From the NCBI RefSeq assembly GCF_003347495.1, contig NZ_QCXY01000005.1, forward strand, positions 1 to 64,000: a DNA stretch of 64,000 nucleotides. Reading direction: 5' to 3'. This DNA comes from Pleomorphovibrio marinus (GTDB taxonomy: Bacteria; Bacteroidota; Bacteroidia; Cytophagales; Cyclobacteriaceae). The notes beneath the pieces are model-generated. The model had not been told where the DNA came from and searched no databases. It saw nothing but the letters and a program-made list of their open reading frames with translations. Position 1 is the first letter of the stretch, and the number at the start of each line of letters is the position of its first letter. The translations under genes were made by a program, and so were the position numbers. Below, piece by piece: positions 54,185 through 62,700 of the stretch.

Positions 54185-55363
54185 TTAGTCAAATACGGAG
54201 GGGTCAACCAACATGTACTTGATAGATTCTCTGTTATAGGTATAGGTGATATGTACCAGACCATCCCTGGATTGGATGATTGCTGGGTAGGCATACCCGG
54301 CACGGATAGGCTCGTCTTCTAGGGTCATTACAGGTAGCCACTCCTCCCCATCGGCTGAAATGGCCAAGTTGAGAAGGTTTCTTCCCTTTGGTTCTTCCCC
54401 TTCCTTAGTGCTGTGGTTATAGACCAATAAATGTCTTCCATCCGTCAGGGTAACCGCATCCGTGCCAGAATTGGGATTGGGAAGTTCCGTCCCTTTCAAA
54501 TCTGACCAGGTTCGGCCTGCATCTTCGGAGAAACTGGTGGCAATTACATTCTCACGTGTACGGCAAAGAATCTGAAGTCTTTGTGGATCATGCACCAAAA
54601 TACTGGGTTGAATGGCATCAAATTCTTCTCCATCATTGATAGGCCCTATCACTTCCCAGGTTTCTCCCATATCCTTGCTGATTTCAAAATGCACCCTCCA
54701 AAGCGTCTCTTCTCCCACTTCTTCCGTGCTGGAGGGGCTAATTAAGATCCCATTTGCCAATTCCACAGGTTTGTTCTTTATGGGACCTAAGAGATGCCCT
54801 ATGGTTGGATCCTCTCCCAGCTTACGGGGCTCCGACCAGGTCTGGCCTCCATCCGTGGAGGTCATAAGCATTCCCCACCATTCCATAGGACTGGGACCGA
54901 CCTTATAGAAAAGCATTAAAGGTCCTGTGCTGGGCTGGAAAAGCACGGGGTTCCAACAGGGATATCGTGTTTCTTCATCCATTACCCCATTGGCTACTTC
55001 AATTGGTCGAGACCATGTGTTGTTCTCCATCCTGGAAAACCATATCCCTACGTCGGGGTGTTTTTCATGAGTGCCGGCAAAAAAGGCCACTGCAAGTCCC
55101 CGGTCCGTTTCCACAATAGTGGAAGCATGACACTGAGGAGTAGGCTTGTCATCCAATGGGTATAGTAATTCGGCAAATAGCAGTCCGGGATCTCCGGGAT
55201 TAGCCTTCGCAGGAAGATAGAAATTCCCCGTAATATCATTGGTGTCATCTTTTTGACTCAGCACCTTAGGGCTTCTGCTACAACCCACCACAGCAAGTAT
55301 AAAACAACCTGTCAGCAGGATTGCACCCAGTCTTTGCAAAAGAATATACTTGCTATATCCCAC
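54185..55363 (-). CDS. BNR-repeat (sialidase-fold) lipoprotein
   Basis: 392 residues with a lipoprotein signal (GCFILAVVGCSRSPK). The six-bladed BNR_2 propeller has three Asp-boxes: STDGGQTWSEP, SKDMGETWEVI and SEDAGRTWSDL. The conserved block HASTIVETDRGLAVAFFAGTHEKHPDVGIWFSR opens the domain. It lacks the Arg-Ile-Pro motif of classical GH33 sialidases, so sialidase activity should not be assumed. The start is GTG at 55363, overlapping the isomerase-like gene end by 11 bases; no later Met precedes the lipobox. Surface or periplasmic glycan processing is likely. Confidence 0.85.
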   Translation of the reverse strand: MGYSKYILLQRLGAILLTGCFILAVVGCSRSPKVLSQKDDTNDITGNFYLPAKANPGDPGLLFAELLYPLDDKPTPQCHASTIVETDRGLAVAFFAGTHEKHPDVGIWFSRMENNTWSRPIEVANGVMDEETRYPCWNPVLFQPSTGPLMLFYKVGPSPMEWWGMLMTSTDGGQTWSEPRKLGEDPTIGHLLGPIKNKPVELANGILISPSSTEEVGEETLWRVHFEISKDMGETWEVIGPINDGEEFDAIQPSILVHDPQRLQILCRTRENVIATSFSEDAGRTWSDLKGTELPNPNSGTDAVTLTDGRHLLVYNHSTKEGEEPKGRNLLNLAISADGEEWLPVMTLEDEPIRAGYAYPAIIQSRDGLVHITYTYNRESIKYMLVDPSVFD

Positions 55364-56948
55364 AGAATGAAACTTTAATTCCCAATTCGTCCATTACAGC
55401 CGCCTTTGCCTGACAGGCAAAAAAGGCCGATTCTTTGTCATTTGCATATACCACTTGTATATGGTTGGCCTTGTGCCTAGCCATCATCTGATCCCTGCTT
55501 ACACCTTCCAACTTTGCATGCATGATGGGCCAGGCAGGTGTGGTTGCCTGCCACCTCCTTTGGGTTTCTTCTTCCGGTAAGTCTACTACTTCTCCTACAC
55601 CCAGATCACAATGCAACTGTCCGTTCATGATGAAAACACGGCTCCAAACAATACTTCCCGGCCTGCTTACCCCTTTAAGGCTACCTCCTCCTTTTTGGAA
55701 ATACATGGGAGGTTGGCGTTCACTCCTTGCACCCCGGTATCCACCGATAAAGTGCGATGGTGGTGCAGCACCTGAAATAAGCAACACCCAAATAAAATCA
55801 TCTACACCATTTCCGCTATAATGCTCCCCCCACCTCAGGTCATGTAGGGTATTGTCCCCCAACATGCCTAGTTTTTCCCATAACTTATAAGTAAGAAGGC
55901 TATCCAGACCTGCACATTCATCCACTTCATTGAAATGTGGTAAAGCCCTCTCTGGATAAACAACGGCACCTGCACTGTTTTTTACAGGGGGTCTATCTGT
56001 ATTATTTAGCAGTCCTTCGGCAAGGTCACTGGCTACAGTGAGGTCCTTGAGTCCCAATTGATACTGAATACCAATGGTGTCACACCCGAAGGAATCCGCA
56101 AGTCTCAGGGCCGCAATATACATTTTGCACTGCTCCAGAGTCTGCTCCCTGGTGAGTTCTGAAGCCGGATCCTGGCCCCAGTCAAACTGCATCCCCTTTT
56201 CTAGCAACCAAGAGAGGATATCCTCCGCTTCCCTGTCTTCCACTTCTTGCATAGCAGCAAATAAGGTGGATTGGCTCAACCTTTCCTTAAATACACCGGT
56301 AGGATGCAATAAATGGTCAGGTATAATAGCATTGAACATGCCCATACACCCCTCATCGAAAACACCCATAATTGCTTTCTCAGAACGAAAATCCTTGGCA
56401 AAGCCTTTGCCCAGATCCAATGCGGAAGAGTCAATTTTGCCGGGATCGAAATCCTTTACGTGACTAAGATTATGATTGATCCTACCCGAAGAAAACCATT
56501 CCTTTAATGCCTGAGCGAAAAACTCGTCTCCAAAATCCTTGCTCCAAAGGGTAGAATAATCCACTCCTGCCTTAGTGAGGGATCCGTTCAGGTTCAACAT
56601 ACCTACCAGTCCGGGCCATTGCCCACTCCAATTTGCTAGGGTGAGTATTGGACCCTGGTGGGTGCTTAGGCCTGCCAAAACATGATGGGTGTATTGCCAA
56701 ACACTCTCTGCTACTATTATAGGTTTTTGGGCATCCAGTTTTTTGAATACCTCTATGCCCATTTTTTGGGAATCAATAAAACCATGGCCCTTCTTCTCAT
56801 CCACCACATGTGCCCTTACAGGCTCATATCCCATTTTGAGGAGCACTTTCTCCAAGTCCGCCTCCATAGCCTTTTGGGTTTCCCAGCAGGTCCGGTTTGC
56901 AGAGAGCCTGGAATCCCCACTCGCCACTATATAAACTTCATTTTTCAT
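55353..56948 (-). CDS. L-fucose/L-arabinose isomerase superfamily protein
   Basis: 531 residues. Segments such as VYIVASGDSRLSANRTCWETQKAMEADLEKVL, PIIVAESVWQYTHHVLAGLSTHQGPILTLANWSGQWPGLVGMLNLNGSLTKAG, IMGVFDEGCMGMFNAIIP and GCDTIGIQYQLGLKDL match the FucI/AraA superfamily, including the long N-terminal and metal-binding domains. It would be a cytoplasmic aldose-ketose isomerase. The substrate is unclear and may not be fucose. First gene of the run with the BNR lipoprotein, aldolase and symporter. A family B element ends at its start codon: the leader reads ATTATAATCCTATGAAAA, with the ATG of MKN just downstream. Confidence 0.85.
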   Translation of the reverse strand: MKNEVYIVASGDSRLSANRTCWETQKAMEADLEKVLLKMGYEPVRAHVVDEKKGHGFIDSQKMGIEVFKKLDAQKPIIVAESVWQYTHHVLAGLSTHQGPILTLANWSGQWPGLVGMLNLNGSLTKAGVDYSTLWSKDFGDEFFAQALKEWFSSGRINHNLSHVKDFDPGKIDSSALDLGKGFAKDFRSEKAIMGVFDEGCMGMFNAIIPDHLLHPTGVFKERLSQSTLFAAMQEVEDREAEDILSWLLEKGMQFDWGQDPASELTREQTLEQCKMYIAALRLADSFGCDTIGIQYQLGLKDLTVASDLAEGLLNNTDRPPVKNSAGAVVYPERALPHFNEVDECAGLDSLLTYKLWEKLGMLGDNTLHDLRWGEHYSGNGVDDFIWVLLISGAAPPSHFIGGYRGARSERQPPMYFQKGGGSLKGVSRPGSIVWSRVFIMNGQLHCDLGVGEVVDLPEEETQRRWQATTPAWPIMHAKLEGVSRDQMMARHKANHIQVVYANDKESAFFACQAKAAVMDELGIKVSFCGI

Positions 56949-57266
56949 AGGATTATAATTTGCTTTTTATAGGCAATATGGAATCTCGCTACGATAATCA
57001 TCCCTCTGTGTGTCGTCTTCGTCATGCCTGACTGCCGTCCAGGCAGGCTCGATTTCATCTGTTTAAAATTTTTTTTTCAGCGGTCAGATGGAATGCCCAG
57101 ATTAATCATCCCCCTGTGTGAGAATACTTTCTCATGGGCATTTCATGTGTTTTTAATTGCTTTTTTAGAGAACAGACCTGACTGCCGTCAGGAAGGTTAG
57201 CCTACCCCAATAGCTATCTGGGGGCATCCTTCCTTGTAAGGTACTCCTCCTACTCGATTTCATTTT
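56949..57266 (-). repeat. Family B array upstream of the isomerase-like gene
   Basis: Two clear copies plus a partial one. Copy 1 (about 56951-57060, long type) has GGAATCTCGCT, AATCATCCC, an inner hairpin with one mispair, CCTGACTGCC and GGCTCGATTTCATCTG. Copy 2 (about 57078-57148, short type) has CAGATGGAATGCCC, TGAGAA/TTCTCA and GGGCATTTCAT. A third, mosaic piece to 57266 keeps CCTGAC/GTCAGG and CTCGATTTCATTTTTT. Copy 1 is joined directly to the start of the isomerase gene by an A-rich stretch (minus strand), nearly the same junction as at 61.6 kb. 57267-57436 holds nothing recognised. Confidence 0.85.
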
Positions 57267-57436
57267 TTCCATAATCAATTTTTCAGATGTAGAAAATTGT
57301 CCCTGCTATTCCTACTCGACCCTTTCCAAAAGCAAGTGGTCATTTTCCTGAAGAATTGCTGTTATCCTCTATTTCTTATCCCTTACTACTATGTAGATTC
57401 CCAAAAGTACCCTTGCTTATCTAGCTTTTTTAATTC

Positions 57437-58666
57437 TTACCTAGCAGGGTTTTCGTACCAAATTACCCCCAAACCACTCTTGCTTCCATCATAACCGGTT
57501 TCCTCACAGGTAAGTATGTCCAAATCCCCATCCCCATCCATATCAATAAGTACGATGAAATCATATTTCACCCCCTCCTTACCACTTATGTCCATAAGGA
57601 AAGGCTTATCGGCCAGAAAATCCCCCATGCCTATTACTCCTGATTGGTCCTTGGCACCTTCAAAAGAAGCCAAAAGATCCCATTCTCCGGTTAGGCGGAT
57701 ATCTGCCACTGCTACTGATTTTCCCCTGGTACCACTTATGCTTGGGTAGGGGAGCAACTGACTAGTCCAGGTGTCGCCCTCAAAAACAAAAATTTCCCAT
57801 CCATTGGTCAAATCCGGCACAATGATGCCAGGCAGTCCTGAGCCATTTAGGGGAGGAATATCGGCAAGTCCCAAAAACATGGGTTCTCCCTCCCTCAACC
57901 CGATAAAGTGGTTTTCCCATGGTTGAGACAGCCCTTCCCCTTGCCCTGGGTTTTTCAGCCACCTAAGACCAGAAAGTTCTCCATACCTATCGGTAATCAA
58001 GATATCCTGTATGCCATCCTTATCCATGTCCATCCATTCTATAGACATGATCCAACCAGCATCGGAAAGGTGATGATAATTCCAGGCAGAAAGGTCTCTG
58101 GGGTTTTCTGGAGACTCCAGCCAGCCCAGCCTTCCATTCGGGTTTTTTGAGCCCACTATCAGGTCCACGCCATTTTGGCCATCTATGTCCACCGCCCTTC
58201 CAAACATCCACTTGGTCATTTTCACCGTAACGGGAATATCCTCGCTAACCCACCTGCGGGAATCCCTGTAGGCAAGGCTATCGGAGGGTGCCCAGTGTAC
58301 TGTAATACGCTGGTGTTCACCTTCAGAAAAGGTAACCAAGTCCATAAAACCGTCACCATCCAAATCTACCGCAAATGCATCTTCCACATCTGGGGAAGGC
58401 ACCTCCACATATTCCCAAGTTTCTTCTACCTTGCCGGGGTTAAAGTAGAGCCTGGTCACTCCGCCCTCTTCCCAGCCAACCACAATATCCATGTGTCCAT
58501 TTTGATTCACATCGGCAAGTTTGGTACCATCCGAGCCCAGAGAACTGTCGTCAATGACATGCCTCTTCCAAGGGCCTGAATCCTGTCCTGCTGCCATAGG
58601 AATTCCAGTTATTCCAACCAATAACCATATCAAGGCAAGTCGTGTATAGAAATGGACATCCCTCAT
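57437..58666 (-). CDS. Secreted FG-GAP/VCBS-repeat beta-propeller protein
   Basis: 409 residues with a signal peptide (ending near MAAGQD). At least six FG-GAP/VCBS blades carry Ca-binding DxDxDG-type loops: LADVNQNGHMDIVVG, AVDLDGDGFMDLVTF, RAVDIDGQNGVDLIVG, EWMDMDKDGIQDILIT and LIDMDGDGDLDILTC. These propellers bind glycans or act as scaffolds; some relatives are lyases, but no catalytic motif is evident. Its ATG overlaps the stop of the upstream BNR gene by four bases (ATGA), so the two are co-translated. Confidence 0.87.
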   Translation of the reverse strand: MRDVHFYTRLALIWLLVGITGIPMAAGQDSGPWKRHVIDDSSLGSDGTKLADVNQNGHMDIVVGWEEGGVTRLYFNPGKVEETWEYVEVPSPDVEDAFAVDLDGDGFMDLVTFSEGEHQRITVHWAPSDSLAYRDSRRWVSEDIPVTVKMTKWMFGRAVDIDGQNGVDLIVGSKNPNGRLGWLESPENPRDLSAWNYHHLSDAGWIMSIEWMDMDKDGIQDILITDRYGELSGLRWLKNPGQGEGLSQPWENHFIGLREGEPMFLGLADIPPLNGSGLPGIIVPDLTNGWEIFVFEGDTWTSQLLPYPSISGTRGKSVAVADIRLTGEWDLLASFEGAKDQSGVIGMGDFLADKPFLMDISGKEGVKYDFIVLIDMDGDGDLDILTCEETGYDGSKSGLGVIWYENPAR

Positions 58667-59811
58667 TGCTCCCCCCCTTTTCCTATTACTTTCCTGTTTT
58701 CAAACACCCTAAAGAGACGATTGTCATAATCATTGGCCAGCACATCCTCTTCACTAAATGTAGTCATCAAAATTTCCTGTGACTCTCTCCTGTCAAAATC
58801 ATAGGTAAGGAAGAAGTCCCCATCTTTGTGCTGCTGTCCATCTGGATAAGAAACACCCGGACGTTCGTCAAGCAGTAAGCCCCGTGACCATGTTTCCCCA
58901 TCGTCCAGGGAGATAAAGGCCATTAGGTGGGATCTTCCTGTTTTTACAGTTTTAGGACCGTGTTTGATTAAAAGTAGGTTTTCAGACTGCAATCGGGTGA
59001 TAAAAAACCTTGCACTGGGATGCTCAAAAGGACTAGCCTGAAGGGATGACCAGGTTTGGCCCCTGTCTGAGGAAAAACTTTCCCCTATTCCATAATTGGT
59101 TCTAAGCAACATCCACAAGGTACCGTCCTTCTTCTCTACAATGATGTGTTCATCAAATACCCTGTTTTCCTCAGGCACATGCACGGCTCCCCTCACCTGC
59201 CAAGTTGCTCCCTTGTCCGTGGATACCACCATCTTGGCACTGTTGTCTGTTTTTCTCCAGGTAGAGGAAGGCAGAACCCATTCACCTGTACTTAATACGG
59301 TAGGTTTACACATCATTACCCCGTCAGTCAATCGCTTTGGGGCAGACCATGTTGGGCTTCCCGTGGAGGGGTTTTCAGCAGTAATGGCCCAAACACCTGC
59401 CACTGTGCCGTCTTTACCTATAGTCTGTGCCCAAAATACCCAAAGCTTACCATCTGGATCCAACCAAATCTCCGGGTCGAAGGCACGTACAGGCCCATCT
59501 CCATCGGGGTCTATTGCCATTACTTCTTTCCACTCCTGCCCCCCATCTTCACTATGGGCAAGCACCACATAATTGTTATGGTCTTCATCGGGGGTTATAC
59601 CAGTGTACCAAACTGCCCATACATGGCCCTTTTCTGTGACAGCCAAACTGGATATTCCCGTAAACTCCCGAGATTCCGGCTTATAAATATCTATTGAACT
59701 TGGTAATGAAATAAGTTCAGCAGGCTGCAAAAAGGAATCATCCTGTCCAAGAATAAGTAAGGGATTCAGGAAAAAACAAATTAAGCAGGTAACTATTGAG
59801 ATTCGGTTCAT
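58663..59811 (-). CDS. Secreted BNR-repeat (sialidase-fold) protein
   Basis: 382 residues with a signal peptide (ending near LILGQD). The BNR_2 propeller has four Asp-boxes: SEDGGQEWKEV, STDKGATWQVR, SSDRGQTWSSL and SLDDGETWSRG. A conserved opening EFTGISSLAVTEKGHVWAVWYTGITPDEDHNNYVVLAHS precedes them. As with the 54-kb protein, the classical sialidase Arg-Ile-Pro start motif is absent. First gene of a two-gene unit with the FG-GAP protein. Probably a periplasmic glycan hydrolase or binding protein of unassigned specificity. Confidence 0.85.
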   Translation of the reverse strand: MNRISIVTCLICFFLNPLLILGQDDSFLQPAELISLPSSIDIYKPESREFTGISSLAVTEKGHVWAVWYTGITPDEDHNNYVVLAHSEDGGQEWKEVMAIDPDGDGPVRAFDPEIWLDPDGKLWVFWAQTIGKDGTVAGVWAITAENPSTGSPTWSAPKRLTDGVMMCKPTVLSTGEWVLPSSTWRKTDNSAKMVVSTDKGATWQVRGAVHVPEENRVFDEHIIVEKKDGTLWMLLRTNYGIGESFSSDRGQTWSSLQASPFEHPSARFFITRLQSENLLLIKHGPKTVKTGRSHLMAFISLDDGETWSRGLLLDERPGVSYPDGQQHKDGDFFLTYDFDRRESQEILMTTFSEEDVLANDYDNRLFRVFENRKVIGKGGEQ

Positions 59812-59994
59812 TATTGATTGGGTTTACACTCCTAAAGGATTCGTAAATTAATAGATGTGGCAGCCGTTTAAAAGAAAAAACCACCAAAAGTCATTAGAAA
59901 AAGGATAAAACCATGGATAACCTGTTTTTTTTCATAAATTGAAATTTCAAAAGTTCCCAAATATTCAATAAACAGAAATAAACCCTTTATTCAA

Positions 59995-61356
59995 ATGAAT
60001 CTTAACCGAAGACATTTTATCAAAGGAAGCACAGCTATGCTTGCCCTTACCGCTTTTGGTGCCCATGGTATGGAGTGGATGGATAGGAAAGATCCCTACA
60101 AGGTAGGGTTGATTGGCTCCGGATGGTACGGCAAAAGTGATCTTTTTCGACTTATCCAAGTGGCTCCAGTAGATGTGGTGGCACTTGCTGACCCTGATAA
60201 AAACATGTTGGATGAAGCTGCCAATTTGGTCAGCCAGCGACAGGAATCAGGCAAAACACCCAAAAAATATGCAGATTACAAGAAGATGCTGTCCGAAAAC
60301 AAGTTTGATATCATCTTGGTAGGCAGCCCGGACCATTGGCATGCCCTACATGCTATAGATGCCATCAAGGCCGGGGCACATGTATATCTTCAAAAACCCA
60401 TAAGTGTGGATGTGATTGAGGGAGAAGCCATCCTTGCAGCGGCAAGAAAATATGACAGGGTGGTACAGATAGGCACACAGCGTAGAAGTACCCCGCATTT
60501 AGTGGATGCCAAAAAGAAAGTAATGGACGCAGGACTTTTGGGTAAGGTTTCCCATGCCGAAATGTGCTGTTATTACCACATGAGGGCAGATGCCAATCCC
60601 CCAGAGCAACCTGTTCCAGACTTCTTTGATTACGAAAAATGGACAGGTCCAGCCCCTATGCTACCTTTTATTGGACTGCCGCATCGAAGATGGTGGAGGG
60701 CAATGATGGAATACAGTAACGGTATTACCGGTGACATGTGCGTGCATATGTTTGATGCAGTAAGGTGGACTCTGGGTTTAGGATGGCCCAATAGTGTATA
60801 TGCGACTGGGGGTATTTATGTGCAAAAAGATAGCAGGGCCACCATAGCAGATACACAAACCGCCACTTTTGAATACGATGGGCTGGACTGCGTATGGAAC
60901 CACAGATCCTGGGGAACACCACAGGATCCGGAATATCCATGGGCATATAAAATCTATGGGGATAAAGGGACTCTCAAAGCATCGGTAATGAAGTACGAGT
61001 TTATCCCCCAACACAAAGACGGGGAAAAAATCATGCAAGAGACCATGTACGAAAAGGAAAAATACCCTGAGGACTTGGACGAAGATGGCATGGAACTTCA
61101 TGCAGCACCCGCTACCAGAAGACAAATGGTAGATTTTTTAAAAGCAATAGAAGATGGGGGCAGGCCAATTGCAGATGTAGAAGAAGGCCATATTTCCACT
61201 GCAAGCTGTATTTTGGCAAACATGTCCATGGAACTGGGCAGGCCCTTGCGGTATGACCCACAAAATAGAGTGGTAATAGACGACGAGGAGGCCACCAATA
61301 TGCTGAAGAGAAACTACAGGACAGGATACCAACATCCTGATCCAGACACTGTTTAA
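59995..61356 (+). CDS. Tat-exported Gfo/Idh/MocA-family oxidoreductase
   Basis: 453 residues. Twin-arginine leader NRRHFIKGSTAMLALTAFGAHG; NAD(P) fold VGLIGSGWYGKSDLFRLIQ; VGSPDHWHALHAIDAIKAGAHVYLQKPISVDVIEGE carries the QKP form of the EKP motif; the C-terminal domain includes GDMCVHMFDAVRWTLGLGWP. Similar in layout to the 29.5-31.0 kb protein but clearly a different subgroup by its YHMRADANPPEQPVPDFFDYEKWTGPAP insertion. Predicted periplasmic sugar oxidoreductase. Single gene closed by a strong terminator at 61382-61436. Confidence 0.92.
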   Translation: MNLNRRHFIKGSTAMLALTAFGAHGMEWMDRKDPYKVGLIGSGWYGKSDLFRLIQVAPVDVVALADPDKNMLDEAANLVSQRQESGKTPKKYADYKKMLSENKFDIILVGSPDHWHALHAIDAIKAGAHVYLQKPISVDVIEGEAILAAARKYDRVVQIGTQRRSTPHLVDAKKKVMDAGLLGKVSHAEMCCYYHMRADANPPEQPVPDFFDYEKWTGPAPMLPFIGLPHRRWWRAMMEYSNGITGDMCVHMFDAVRWTLGLGWPNSVYATGGIYVQKDSRATIADTQTATFEYDGLDCVWNHRSWGTPQDPEYPWAYKIYGDKGTLKASVMKYEFIPQHKDGEKIMQETMYEKEKYPEDLDEDGMELHAAPATRRQMVDFLKAIEDGGRPIADVEEGHISTASCILANMSMELGRPLRYDPQNRVVIDDEEATNMLKRNYRTGYQHPDPDTV

Positions 61357-61381
61357 TTAAAAGTGCTCATAACCTGACCTT

Positions 61382-61436
61382 ACTCCCGCCTGGATTTATC
61401 AAAAAGTTGAGATAAATTCAGTCGGGAGTTGTTTTT
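61382..61436 (+). terminator. Rho-independent terminator after the Gfo/Idh gene
   Basis: ACTCCCGCCTGGATTTATC (61382-61400) and GATAAATTCAGTCGGGAGT (61411-61429) pair over 19 positions with two mismatches, followed by TGTTTTT. The stem ends 26 bases after the stop codon at 61356. The T-run overlaps the TTG of the promoter listed next. Confidence 0.85.
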
Positions 61437-61471
61437 ATGGAAGATTAGATTAATTTTGTATACCGTATACA
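61429..61471 (+). promoter_or_regulatory. Promoter with GntR operator 3
   Basis: TTG (61429-61431), 19 bases, then TAATTTTG (61451-61458): a good Bacteroidota promoter. The operator TGTATACCGTATACA (61457-61471) overlaps the last bases of the -7 box and the expected transcription start, so binding should repress. The core is the same as at 21627 and 25831. It places the 61.6-kb TIM-barrel gene under the GntR-type regulator encoded 40 kb away. Confidence 0.8.
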
Positions 61472-61484
61472 TTTACCAAAGAAA

Positions 61485-61600
61485 CTTATTATATGAAATC
61501 GAGCCTGTCCTGACGGCAGTCAGGGCATGACGTGCACGTCACACACTGGGATGATTATAGACTGCGAGATTCCATATGGCCTTTAAAAAAAAAAATTATA
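61485..61600 (+). repeat. Family B element in the leader of the TIM-barrel gene
   Basis: In the direction of the gene: ATGAAATCGAGCCTG, the CCTGAC/GTCAGG stem, GCATGACGTGCACGTCA (perfect TGACG/CGTCA inner hairpin), GGGATGATTATA, GCGAGATTCCATATGGCC, then an A11 run and ATTATAATC up to the ATG at 61606. It lies wholly between the promoter/operator at 61429-61471 and the start codon, so it must be transcribed as the 5' leader. Confidence 0.88.
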
Positions 61601-61605
61601 ATCAT

Positions 61606-62700
61606 ATGAAAAATAACCTTATTATTCTGATAGCCCTTTTGATCGGATTTACAAGCCCTTCAATAGCCCAAGAACGAAACACCCATGTGGAAATTAAAGG
61701 AGAAAAATTCTACATAAACGGAAAACCCACCTATGAGGGAAGGACATGGAAGGGCCATAAGATTGAAGGACTATTGATGAACTCAAGAATGGTTCAGGGA
61801 ATATTCAATGACATGAATCCAGAAACAGTAAAAAACTGGGAATACCCGGATACTGGGGAATGGGATCCAGACCGGAACACGCAGGAATTCTTGGATAACA
61901 TGGAGAATTGGTTGAGTTACGGAATGCTTTCCTTTACCATCAACCTTCAAGGTGGAAGCCCTTTTGGTTATTCAAAGTCACAACCTTGGCACAATTCCGC
62001 CATAGATGAAGATGGAGAGCTTGTCCCTGCCTTTATGGCTAGACTAGAGAAAATATTGGACAAGGCCGATCAGTTGGGTATGGTACCCATCGTAGGCATC
62101 TACTACTTCGGCCAAGACCAAAGGGTAAAGGACGAGGCAGCAGTAATCAAAGGGGTGGATAACGTTATGGATTGGCTGCATGAGAAGAAATACCGAAATA
62201 TCCTTATAGAAATCAACAATGAGTCAAATGTCGGAGCTTACGTGCATGAAATCCTTAAACCCAAAAGGGTACACGAATTGATTGAAAGGGCAAAAAATAA
62301 GGAAAAAGACGGTTATCGTTTTTATGTCAGCACAAGTTATGGCGGGAATTTCGTTCCCCTTCCAAACGTGGTGAAGACTGCTGATTTCTTACTAGTGCAT
62401 GGAAATGGGGTAGGCGACCCAAACCGGATTGTTGAAATGGTGGAAGAAACAAGGGCGGTGGAAGGATACACTCCTATGCCAATTTTATTTAACGAAGACG
62501 ACCATTTTGATTTCGACAAAGATTGGAACAATTTCATCGCTGCCGTTAGTGCTTATGCTTCTTGGGGTTTCTTTGATTACCGGATGGATGGAGAATCATT
62601 CCAAGATGGCTATCAAAGCGTACCTGTTGACTGGGGGATAAATTCACCCAGAAAGAAGGGGTTTTTTAACCTTATGCGTCAAATTACAAAAGGGAATTAA
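61606..62700 (+). CDS. Secreted GH-A-type TIM-barrel protein (cellulase-like)
   Basis: 364 residues with a signal peptide (LIILIALLIGFTSPSIAQ). A TIM barrel follows: FYINGKPTYEGRTWKG, SYGMLSFTINLQGGSPFGYSKSQPWHNSAIDEDG, NILIEINNESNVGA (candidate acid/base Glu after Asn, clan GH-A style) and PILFNEDDHFDFD (candidate nucleophile Glu). It probably hydrolyses a glycan, but I cannot name a GH family. I chose the start at 61606, since the upstream extension to 61576 encodes repeat sequence. The promoter carries a GntR operator, linking it to the 17.8-25.8 kb cluster. The convergent downstream gene overlaps its end by four bases. Confidence 0.8.
   Translation: MKNNLIILIALLIGFTSPSIAQERNTHVEIKGEKFYINGKPTYEGRTWKGHKIEGLLMNSRMVQGIFNDMNPETVKNWEYPDTGEWDPDRNTQEFLDNMENWLSYGMLSFTINLQGGSPFGYSKSQPWHNSAIDEDGELVPAFMARLEKILDKADQLGMVPIVGIYYFGQDQRVKDEAAVIKGVDNVMDWLHEKKYRNILIEINNESNVGAYVHEILKPKRVHELIERAKNKEKDGYRFYVSTSYGGNFVPLPNVVKTADFLLVHGNGVGDPNRIVEMVEETRAVEGYTPMPILFNEDDHFDFDKDWNNFIAAVSAYASWGFFDYRMDGESFQDGYQSVPVDWGINSPRKKGFFNLMRQITKGN

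Noticed and set aside
51734-55363. Sialic acid (nan) operon
   Set aside because: Only the aldolase and symporter fit; nanE/nanK are absent and the BNR proteins lack the sialidase Arg-Ile-Pro motif.
61485-61605. Known riboswitch
   Set aside because: The structured leader matches no riboswitch class I know and is a copy of the dispersed family B, so it is reported as a repeat.
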